From Candidatus Dormiibacterota bacterium (GTDB lineage: Bacteria > Chloroflexota > Dormibacteria > Dormibacterales > Dormibacteraceae), in assembly GCA_003139695.1 (NCBI GenBank), contig PLJM01000010.1, positions 1 to 58,484 on the forward strand: a DNA stretch of 58,484 nt. The letters are read 5' to 3'. How positions within the stretch are numbered: the stretch's first letter is position 1; every line of letters starts with the position of its first letter. Made by a program: the position numbers and the translations under genes. Of the stretch, positions 51,851-58,484 are shown piece by piece. The notes under the pieces were generated by a model that saw only the letters and a program-made list of their open reading frames with translations, made no database searches and was not told the origin of the DNA.

Positions 51851-53385
51851 GTCCGGACCGGGCTCATCACGAGGTCCCGCAAATCCTGGACCTGCCGGCT
51901 GATCCACCGCGTGATGTCGTTGGCGCGTACCACCTCTCGCGCGCCTTCGTTCAAGCGTCGCTTTTCCACCGCCCCCATCATCAGACCGACATAGAGCGCG
52001 GCCGCCGTTGCCTCCACGTCGAAAGGGTTGATCGACAGGACGAAGTCATGCAGCTCTTCGTGAGCGCCGGCGTTCTCTGATAGCACGATCACGCCGTTCG
52101 TCGCGTTGACGAGCGCGCCCTCCTTGACCACGAGGTTAAGCCCGTCATACACGGGATTGACGAGCAGAACGTCGTAGTTCTTCAACGACGCGACCGCCTT
52201 GCGCTCGCTCTCTCCGATTTCCAGTCGCACCGGCTGCCACGTCTCAGTACCGAAATCGCTGTTGATCCGCCCGACTATTTGCCGGATCTGTCGCAGGTAG
52301 CGGCTGTAGACGGCGACGTCCTGGCGCGACGGCTGCAGGAAAGCCCAGAACTGGACCTGCCCGCGAAGCTCCGGGTGGTACCGCAGGAGCTTGTCGTAAG
52401 CGATGAAGCCGCGAACGATGTTCTTCGAAGGATCTGTCCGGTCGATGCGCGCAATCAACTTCTGCGGCCGCCATGAGGCCAGTTCGCGCTCCTGCCTCTT
52501 AACGCCACGCGATCCGGCAAGTCGTGCCGTCGTCGAGACGTCGATCGATATGGGGTAGTGCCGTGCGTAGACGACACGGCCGCCATAAAAAACCGCGCGT
52601 TCCCGCTCATCCACCTGAAGGCCGGCATTCTCCTCGCAGGTCAGCAGAAAGTTGCGCACGTCCAGGCTTGACTGGAAGCCGACGACATCGCATCCGAGCA
52701 GTCCCTCGAGAATGGCGTCGCGCATCTGCTTGGGGAGCACCTTCCAGTACTGCGGCGTCGGCCAAGGCACATGCACGAAGTGCTGGATCATCGCTGAGGG
52801 CAGCGCGGTTCGCACCAACCGTGGGACGAGATATAGCTGGTAGTCGTGGACCATCACCAGAGGCCGGCTTGGCGCTGCGCGAGCGACCTCGATCACCTTC
52901 TCGGCCATCAATCGGTTGACCTCGATGTACCCCTCCTCCCATGCCTGGTGGATACGGTCGTCGATGACCGGCTCGTTGCCGAGGTCCCACAGGTAGTGCT
53001 GGATGAACCAGAGCACCGGGTTGGCGAAAACCCCGTAGTACAGCTCGTACTGCTCCTTGGTCGGTGTCGCGTAGTGCAGGCGGCCCGTTGAATTGAGGAG
53101 CGGGACGGTGACGGCAGCCCCCTGGGTGGCAGCGATCTGGCGCTCTTCTTCATTGCGCGCGCAGGCGACCCAATCCGCCTCGGTGGCCTCCGCCAAGGTG
53201 AGCAGTGCGGTGATGACGCCGCCGGCCCCTCGCTTGAAGCCTCCTTCCGGCCTTGGCTCGGACGGAGCTCGGTTGCAAACCAGGATGGGGGAGATGTCCG
53301 GAAGCGTTCGTTTTACGTAGGCCCGCATGGCGGAACCGGGACTGCCTCTCTCGGCGGACACGGGCGCCTCTTCGGCGATGCTCAC
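51847..53385 (-). CDS. otsA: Trehalose-6-phosphate synthase-like GT20 glycosyltransferase
   Basis: About 512 residues of GT-B fold. Recognised elements are ILVCNRAPSEPRPEGGFKRG, HDYQLYLVPRLVR, FVHVPWPTPQYWKVLP, LLGCDVVGFQSSLDVRNF and a C-terminal NPVYDGLNLVVKEGALVNAT. The donor-site motif reads RIDRTDPSKNIVRGF instead of the classical R-x-D-Y-x-K-G, placing the basic residues three positions further apart, so it belongs to a divergent clade and could use a different sugar donor. Proximity to otsB supports trehalose synthesis. GTG 53385 is chosen as start; ATG 53328 is an alternative. It lies 20 bp after the molybdenum hydroxylase gene. Confidence 0.75.
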   Translation of the reverse strand: MSIAEEAPVSAERGSPGSAMRAYVKRTLPDISPILVCNRAPSEPRPEGGFKRGAGGVITALLTLAEATEADWVACARNEEERQIAATQGAAVTVPLLNSTGRLHYATPTKEQYELYYGVFANPVLWFIQHYLWDLGNEPVIDDRIHQAWEEGYIEVNRLMAEKVIEVARAAPSRPLVMVHDYQLYLVPRLVRTALPSAMIQHFVHVPWPTPQYWKVLPKQMRDAILEGLLGCDVVGFQSSLDVRNFLLTCEENAGLQVDERERAVFYGGRVVYARHYPISIDVSTTARLAGSRGVKRQERELASWRPQKLIARIDRTDPSKNIVRGFIAYDKLLRYHPELRGQVQFWAFLQPSRQDVAVYSRYLRQIRQIVGRINSDFGTETWQPVRLEIGESERKAVASLKNYDVLLVNPVYDGLNLVVKEGALVNATNGVIVLSENAGAHEELHDFVLSINPFDVEATAAALYVGLMMGAVEKRRLNEGAREVVRANDITRWISRQVQDLRDLVMSPVRT

Positions 53386-53404
53386 CCCGCCACTATGGGC
53401 GAGA

Positions 53405-55639
53405 TTACCGTCGAACGAAGGCTGACCGATCGAGTGGGAGGTCGCGCACCCTGATGCCGGTCGCCCGGGCCAGCGCGTTCGAGATCGCCGCCGGTCCGGG
53501 CACCGCCGGCGGCTCGCCGACTCCCTTCGCGCCAAGCGGCCCGACGGCCGAGGCCACCTCGATCAGCTTGACGTCGATGTCCGGCAGCTGGTCGGCCGTG
53601 GGGAGCTCGTAGTCGAGAAAGCTGGAGGTGCGAAGCTGCCCGTCGACGTTGTAGGCGAGCTGCTCGCCGAACGCTCGCCCCAAGCCCTGCACCACGCCGC
53701 CGTGGATCTGGCCCATGGCCTCGGGCGGATTGATGGCACGCCCGACATCCTGTATGGCTGCATAGCCGGTGAGCTGAAACTCGCCCGTCTCCGCGTCGGT
53801 GCGAACCCGCGCTATGTGGACGGTGAACATCGGGGACGCCGCCTGGACCGCCGAGCGACCGGTGGCCTGGATCGGCCGGTACTTGCCCATGAACTCGGTG
53901 CTCATCGCCACGAGCTTGGTGACCTCGACGAAGCGTCCAGGCACGCCGCGCACTGTCACGCGACCATCCACTATCTCTAGGTCTTCGGGAGCCGCCTCCA
54001 GCTCGTTGGTGGCGATCTCCAGCAGCTGGCGGCGCGCCTCGAGTGCAGCCTCCTGCACCGCCCCGCCCATGCTGTAGGTGACCTGGCTCCCAGCGGCCAG
54101 CGGGCCGAAGGGCGCCACCCCGGTGTCGCTCGTCTCGATCCGGACCTTGTCCAGGGGAACGCCGAATGACTCGGCGGCGATCATCGCCAGCCCGGTTGAT
54201 GAGCCACTGACGTCCACTGTCCCGACGTGCACGGTCAGCGTGCCGTCGGGCTCAACGCGGCAGCCCGCCGACGCCGGCGTGCGGGCGCCGCCCCATGACC
54301 CGAGCGCGATTCCAACGCCTTCGCCCTCGACGCACGGCTTTGTGTAAAGGGGGTGCTTCTGGGCCTCTTCGAGGCATTCGATCATTGCGATCCGAGGCAG
54401 TGGCTTGCCATCGGGGCCGGGGTCGCCTTCGCGCGTCGCGTTGCGAAGGCGCAGCTCGATCGGATCCATTTTGAGCTGGAGCGCCAGCTCGTCCAGGGCC
54501 GACTCCAGCGCGAAGTAGGCCTGTGGCGCTCCCGGCGCGCGGTACGCCTCGACCGGCGTCTTGTTGGTCGACACCTCGTAGCCGGTGATCTCGAAGTTGG
54601 GGCATTGGTAAGTGCCGGTCAGGAACATTCCGGTGATCCCGCCGTGCCACCCGGCGGTCGCACCGTTGTCGTAGTGAAAACGCGCCCGCAGGGCAACCAG
54701 CGTGCCATCGCGCTTGGCGCCCAGCTCGATGTCGAAGCTCGCGGCAGGCGCAGATCGCGCAACCGCAAACACCTGCTGGCGGGTGAGGTTGAGCCGCAGG
54801 GCGCGACCGGTTCGCCTCGCGAGCAGCACGAGGAGCGTCTCCAGCAGCGTGACCTTGCCGCCGAAGCCCCCACCGACCGCCATCGGCACGACGCGGACCT
54901 TGTAGGTCGGTATCCCAAGCACCTTGGCGACCTCGTCGCGAACGTGGAAGGGGCCCTGCGTCGGCGCCCACACCGTCATCCCGCCATCGGGCTCGGGGCG
55001 GACCATCGACACGTGCGGCTCCATCGGCGAGTGGTGGACGCCGGCGAGGCTGTAGGTGGCCTTGACCACGGCGTCAGCGGACTTGAGCGCGGCATCGGTA
55101 TCGCCACGCTTGAGGTTGACGACGCTGCTGACGTTTGCGGGACGGCGCGGAGTCGCGCCATTCGTCTCGGAGTCGGTGCCCGCCCCGTGCATAGATGCGT
55201 CGGCGGCGTCAGCTTCCTCATCAGCGTCGAGCACTCTGCCGGCGCCATCGCGCATCGCGAGGACGGGGTCGACTGTTATCGACAGGGGTTCGTAGTCGAC
55301 ATCGACAAGCGCCGCAGCGTCGGCCGCTGCTGACTGGCTTTCGGCGATGACCGCCACCACAGGTTGCCCCACATAAAAGACGCGACCCACCGCCAGTGGT
55401 TTCTCGGGACTTGGTGCGTTCACGCTAGGCAGGTCGGCGCCGGTGACGATGTCGATGACCCCTGGCGCCGAGCGAGCGGCGTCAAGGTCGATCCCGCGGA
55501 TGTTTGCGCTCGCCTGGTGACTGAGCACGAGCTGGACGTGCAGCAGCCCGGGCAGGTCGACGTCATCGGTGAACCGTGTCGCGCCCGAAACCTTCTCGGC
55601 CCCCTCGAGGCGGCGATGCCCGACGCCAACAATGCTCAT
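53405..55639 (-). CDS. Xanthine dehydrogenase-family molybdenum hydroxylase, large subunit
   Basis: A 744-residue Moco-binding subunit: GHRRLEGAEKVSGATRFTDD at the N-terminus, VGGGFGGKVTLLETLLVLLA and VEAYRAPGAPQAYFALESAL in the Moco region, and GAKGVGEPPAVPGPAAISNA with the catalytic Glu (GVGEP). The form I CO dehydrogenase loop (AYRCSFR) is absent, so it is not CoxL form I; substrate may be a purine, aldehyde or aromatic heterocycle. No FAD or 2Fe-2S subunit genes are adjacent, which is odd for this family. ATG 55639 is chosen; earlier in-frame codons lack support. Confidence 0.85.
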   Translation of the reverse strand: MSIVGVGHRRLEGAEKVSGATRFTDDVDLPGLLHVQLVLSHQASANIRGIDLDAARSAPGVIDIVTGADLPSVNAPSPEKPLAVGRVFYVGQPVVAVIAESQSAAADAAALVDVDYEPLSITVDPVLAMRDGAGRVLDADEEADAADASMHGAGTDSETNGATPRRPANVSSVVNLKRGDTDAALKSADAVVKATYSLAGVHHSPMEPHVSMVRPEPDGGMTVWAPTQGPFHVRDEVAKVLGIPTYKVRVVPMAVGGGFGGKVTLLETLLVLLARRTGRALRLNLTRQQVFAVARSAPAASFDIELGAKRDGTLVALRARFHYDNGATAGWHGGITGMFLTGTYQCPNFEITGYEVSTNKTPVEAYRAPGAPQAYFALESALDELALQLKMDPIELRLRNATREGDPGPDGKPLPRIAMIECLEEAQKHPLYTKPCVEGEGVGIALGSWGGARTPASAGCRVEPDGTLTVHVGTVDVSGSSTGLAMIAAESFGVPLDKVRIETSDTGVAPFGPLAAGSQVTYSMGGAVQEAALEARRQLLEIATNELEAAPEDLEIVDGRVTVRGVPGRFVEVTKLVAMSTEFMGKYRPIQATGRSAVQAASPMFTVHIARVRTDAETGEFQLTGYAAIQDVGRAINPPEAMGQIHGGVVQGLGRAFGEQLAYNVDGQLRTSSFLDYELPTADQLPDIDVKLIEVASAVGPLGAKGVGEPPAVPGPAAISNALARATGIRVRDLPLDRSAFVRR

Positions 55640-55659
55640 AGCTCGACCATCGTACGGAC

Positions 55660-57324
55660 TTAGTGCTTGACGATTCTCGCGTCGGTCCACGCGAAGTCGT
55701 AGAGCGCGTTGCCGCCGACCCCCTTGACCCACGGATGCGCCAGATACTGCTGCACTCCGTACACCAGCCCGGCGAAGGCGATGTGACTCATCAGCGTCTG
55801 ACCGGCAGCCTTGTAATCCGCCAGCGCGGCCGCGAGCGGCTTCTGGTCCGCCGCCCGCACGGATTTATCGAACGCAGGATTCGCATAGCACGAACCGCCG
55901 GAGCTGCTGGCCACGAACAGGTAGTCGAACCAGTCCTGAGGATGGTCGTAGTCCGCACTCCAGCTCTGCCTGAACAGCGGATAAGCGCACTTGCCATTGC
56001 GCTGGTCGAAAAATGTTTTGCGATCGATCTCGAGGCACTTGACCGTGACGCCCAGGTTCTTCTGCCACTGCGCCACCAGGTTCGCGCATACAGCCTTGTT
56101 GAATGGGTCTGTGTCATAGGTATAGGTGAGGCCCTTCACCTTGGTTCCGTTCGGATCCCACTTCCGGTACTCGACCTTCGCGGCAGCGGCGTCGAACTTG
56201 GTATTCACGTCGGCGCCGTCCGAAAGGTATCCGACGAGACCCTTGCTGATCAGCCCGCCGGTGGCAGGAACGCATGCGGTCCCCTGGTTGCAGACCGCGG
56301 CCGCGAGCGCGCTCCGATCGATTGCGGTCGAAAAGGCATGGCGCCCAGCCAGTCCGCTCGCGATGCCGGCAAAGGGCCCTTTGCTGAGGTTGAACCCCGC
56401 CCAGAAAGTGAGACCCGCCGGTATGAGCTGGAGCTGGCTTCTCAACTTTGGGTCGGTCGTATAGCGAACCGCAGCCGTCGGTGGCAGGCCCTGGCGTGCG
56501 TAACCGATGAGGCTGTACAGGCCCGACTCGTAGCGTGATATCTGCACGGACTGGTCGGCGATGACGTCGATGTGCACGTGGGTGATACGGCCGGTTGATC
56601 CGCCGTACCACTGCGGCACCGGTTCGAAGTCGAGCGCTTGGCCGGCAGAGTGCGCGGTCATCCGGAAGGGACCGCTGCCGATGAGTGTCTGCGGATTGGT
56701 GAACCACACGTTGTCACCGGCCGTCGCGATGACCTTGCTGTCGACTAGCCAGAACGGCCACAGCGCGACTGTGGTCAGCCAGTAGCCGGCCGGCTTCGTC
56801 AACGTCGTCGTGAATGAATACGCGTCGAGCTTGACGAGGCCGCTCATCTTGGTGGTGCGGCCGTCCGCCACAGCCTGGTAACCGACCATGGGCCCAAAGA
56901 GGCTCGCGTAGTCGCCCTGCTTGGAGGCGGCGCGGTTCCAGCTGTAGAGGAAGTCGTCGGCGGTGATCGGGTCGCCATTAGAGAACTTGGCGTCGTGCCG
57001 CAGCTGGAACGTGTAGGTCAGGCCGTTCAACGAGATGATAGGAGGTCCAATCGCCAGGTCGGGAACCTCCTGCAGCTTCTGGTCGAACTTGTAGAGGCCG
57101 GAGAAAACGTTGTGCATGACGTCCACGTCGGCCGCTGACGAGATCTGCGCCGGGTCGAAGTCGGCGACGTCCTGCGCAATCGGAAAGCTCAGGGTCTGGT
57201 CGCTGGCGAGCACCTCGGGCGCAGAGCCACCACCGAACGGGGCGAGGACCACGACCGCGACCAGAATGGTGACCAGCAACAGCACGGCCAGGGCCGCGGC
57301 CAGCGCGACGCGCATTCCCCTCAC
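55660..57324 (-). CDS. Family 5 extracellular solute-binding protein (oligopeptide/nickel type)
   Basis: A 554-residue protein with an N-terminal membrane anchor (ALAVLLLVTILVAVVVLAPF), then a type-II binding fold: LSFPIAQDVADFDPAQISSA, RHDAKFSNGDPITADDFLYS, and RHAFSTAIDRSALAAAVCNQ. No lipobox Cys follows the helix, so it is held by an uncleaved anchor. Permease and ATPase genes are not present in the window. GTG 57324 overlaps the quinone oxidoreductase stop (GTGA), which supports this start over the ATG at 57315. Transported ligand is unknown. Confidence 0.8.
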   Translation of the reverse strand: MRGMRVALAAALAVLLLVTILVAVVVLAPFGGGSAPEVLASDQTLSFPIAQDVADFDPAQISSAADVDVMHNVFSGLYKFDQKLQEVPDLAIGPPIISLNGLTYTFQLRHDAKFSNGDPITADDFLYSWNRAASKQGDYASLFGPMVGYQAVADGRTTKMSGLVKLDAYSFTTTLTKPAGYWLTTVALWPFWLVDSKVIATAGDNVWFTNPQTLIGSGPFRMTAHSAGQALDFEPVPQWYGGSTGRITHVHIDVIADQSVQISRYESGLYSLIGYARQGLPPTAAVRYTTDPKLRSQLQLIPAGLTFWAGFNLSKGPFAGIASGLAGRHAFSTAIDRSALAAAVCNQGTACVPATGGLISKGLVGYLSDGADVNTKFDAAAAKVEYRKWDPNGTKVKGLTYTYDTDPFNKAVCANLVAQWQKNLGVTVKCLEIDRKTFFDQRNGKCAYPLFRQSWSADYDHPQDWFDYLFVASSSGGSCYANPAFDKSVRAADQKPLAAALADYKAAGQTLMSHIAFAGLVYGVQQYLAHPWVKGVGGNALYDFAWTDARIVKH

Positions 57325-58307
57325 GTTGTGAGGACGACCTTGCCGGTGCTTTTGCCGCCGGCGACCGAGGCCAGCGCTGCCGGCGCCTCCGCCAGTGGAA
57401 GCCGGACCGACACGTGCGGCTTGATCTTTCCGCTCTCGTACAGATCGACGAGGGCGCGAGCGGCAGGGGCGATGAGCTCGGGCGCGCGCGACTTGTACAG
57501 GCCCCAGTGCAGCCCGACGACCGAGTAGTTCTTGACCAGCACGTGGTTGGTGGCTGCTTGCGCGATACGGCCCGATGTGAAGCCGACGATGACGATGCGG
57601 CCCTCGAAAGCAATGCATTTGGTCGAGCGGTCGTACACGTCGCCGCCGACCGGGTCGAACACGACGTCCGCGCCGCGCCCACCGGTGAGCTTCTTCACCT
57701 CTTCGGCGAAGTCCTGCGTCTTGTAGTTGATCACGTGGTCGGCGCCCATCCGCCGGCACACCTCGAGCTTTTCGTCGGAGCCGGCGGTCGCGATGACTGT
57801 GGCCCCGGCGGCCTTGCCCAGCTGAATCGCCGCGGTCCCCACGCCGCCAGCCCCGGCGTGGATCAGGAGGGTTTCATTGGGCTTCAGATTGGCGCGACGA
57901 TGAAGGCCGAACCAGCCTGTCTGGTAGGTGAGCGTGAAACCGGCCGCTTCCTCGAAGGACATACCTGCAGGCATCAGGGAGACGGCGGAGGGCACGGCGT
58001 CGGCGATTTGCGAGTAGCCCCCACGGGTCAGGCCGCCGCTGTCGAGCAGCGCCATCACGCGGTCGCCGGCCTTGAACCCGCTCGACGCCGGTGCTGCGAT
58101 CACCTCGCCGCTGACCTCGACCCCCGGCACGAACGGGAGCGCCGGTTTGGACTGGTAGGTGCCCGCAACCATCAGGGCATCCGGGAAGTTGATCGCGGCG
58201 GCGCGGACGGCAATCCTTACCATGCCGTCGGCCGGCTGGCCAGGTTCTACGTCCTCGAAGCGGAGGACCTCAGGACCGCCGAGCTCCCGAACCACCCAGG
58301 CTTTCAC
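57321..58307 (-). CDS. NADPH:quinone oxidoreductase-type MDR protein
   Basis: A 328-residue zinc-less MDR enzyme: WVVRELGGPEVLRFEDVEPG, LPFVPGVEVSGEVIAAPASS, TLLIHAGAGGVGTAAIQLGK (nucleotide-binding loop) and VVFDPVGGDVYDRSTKCIAF. It is only distantly related to the tandem pair at 24 kb. It is the first gene of a leftward cluster with the solute-binding protein (GTGA overlap), the molybdenum hydroxylase and the otsA-like gene. Natural substrate is unknown. Confidence 0.85.
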   Translation of the reverse strand: MKAWVVRELGGPEVLRFEDVEPGQPADGMVRIAVRAAAINFPDALMVAGTYQSKPALPFVPGVEVSGEVIAAPASSGFKAGDRVMALLDSGGLTRGGYSQIADAVPSAVSLMPAGMSFEEAAGFTLTYQTGWFGLHRRANLKPNETLLIHAGAGGVGTAAIQLGKAAGATVIATAGSDEKLEVCRRMGADHVINYKTQDFAEEVKKLTGGRGADVVFDPVGGDVYDRSTKCIAFEGRIVIVGFTSGRIAQAATNHVLVKNYSVVGLHWGLYKSRAPELIAPAARALVDLYESGKIKPHVSVRLPLAEAPAALASVAGGKSTGKVVLTT

Positions 58308-58377
58308 GGCCCCATGGTAGGGGTCGGTATCGCGTGACCACTGATCGGAGGTGGATCTTAAGCCACAATCATTGGCA

Positions 58378-58454
58378 GCCGGCGTAGCTCAGCTTGGCAG
58401 AGCAACGGTCTTTTAAACCGATGGTCCAGGGTTCAAATCCCTGCGCCGGCACCA
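58378..58454 (+). tRNA. tRNA-Lys (anticodon TTT)
   Basis: The acceptor GCCGGCG pairs with CGCCGGC. The anticodon loop CTTTTAA gives TTT; the stem ACGGT/ACCGA has an A-A mismatch at its outer end (positions 27-43). The T arm CAGGG-TTCAAAT-CCCTG is regular, and CCA is encoded (58452-58454). Confidence 0.9.
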
Positions 58455-58476
58455 GCCGAAATGTGCAAGTTCGGCT
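58454..58476 (+). terminator. Hairpin after tRNA-Lys
   Basis: AGCCGAA (58454-58460) pairs with TTCGGCT (58470-58476) over a 9-nt loop, beginning at the last base of the tRNA. It may define the 3' end of the precursor or act as a terminator. No T-run follows in the 8 bases left. Confidence 0.45.
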
Positions 58477-58484
58477 GATAGGTC

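Noticed and set aside
53405..55639. Aerobic CO dehydrogenase (CoxL form I)
   Set aside because: The AYRCSFR active-site loop is absent (AYRAPGAPQ instead), and CoxM/CoxS genes are not adjacent.

Overview
The window is a GC-rich bacterial chromosome segment of about 58.5 kb with roughly 57 protein genes packed on both strands, three tRNA genes and very little intergenic space. No rRNA, plasmid, phage or CRISPR signature was seen. Several gene families point to the Terrabacteria side of the tree: a deazaflavin (F420)-type nitroreductase, an LLM-class flavin/F420 oxidoreductase, a mycothiol-type maleylpyruvate isomerase, DUF222/HNH (13E12-type) proteins, GH63 and GH133 glycoside hydrolases, and OtsA/OtsB. 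Frequent GTG/TTG starts, 4-bp start/stop overlaps and many apparently leaderless genes (a TANNNT box 6-7 nt before the start codon) fit an actinobacterial, Dormibacterota or Chloroflexota-like organism. This placement is inference; no marker gene in the window settles it.

Layout. 1-7.6 kb: the 5' end of a DUF222/HNH gene behind 46-bp tandem repeats, an MFS exporter plus a small monooxygenase-like gene, a MOSC protein, a YCII/DGPF protein beside the internally deleted remnant of its partner ECF sigma factor, LtrA, a Y-family polymerase and a MetE-like methyltransferase. 7.7-15 kb: a candidate catabolic block (PaaK-like CoA ligase, citryl-CoA-lyase-like enzyme, two-domain VOC dioxygenase, maleylpyruvate-isomerase-like protein, maleylacetate-reductase-like enzyme, hydrolase). 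15-22 kb: an orphan encapsulated-ferritin-like protein, an ABC exporter, pterin dehydratase, tRNA-Val, an epimerase/WecA-type pair and tRNA-Glu. 22-31 kb: a Nudix/NrtR-type regulator in a tight operon with two tandem-duplicated MDR oxidoreductases, a TetR gene lacking a normal start codon, a cupin, a solo OLD-type TOPRIM protein, and a TetR-controlled ABC-2 exporter. 31-39 kb: a Fe-S protein (CDGSH), a sulfite-oxidase-like molybdoenzyme, MoaD, a BNR-propeller protein, a small CDF-like membrane protein, a GT87-like membrane protein and a BtuF-like binding protein.

37-43 kb and 51-53.4 kb carry carbohydrate metabolism: a GH133 debranching enzyme divergent from a GH63 glucosidase by only 11 bp, an SDR dehydrogenase, and convergent otsB and otsA-like genes. 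44.2-46.4 kb is a metal-homeostasis operon (DtxR/MntR regulator plus Nramp transporter) preceded by three TAGG-N4-CCTA-type sites spaced exactly 22 bp apart. 46.6-49.3 kb has an LLM oxidoreductase and then a 140-bp tandem repeat block leading into a complete DUF222/HNH gene. 49.4-58.5 kb holds an AidB-like acyl-CoA dehydrogenase, the trehalose genes, an orphan molybdenum hydroxylase large subunit, a family-5 solute-binding protein, a quinone oxidoreductase and tRNA-Lys.

The most notable observations are the shared architecture of the two DUF222/HNH loci (tandem repeats, then a leaderless promoter, then the gene), the phased triple metalloregulator operator, the decayed sigma factor, the TetR gene with an apparent ATC start, and widespread leaderless gene starts.
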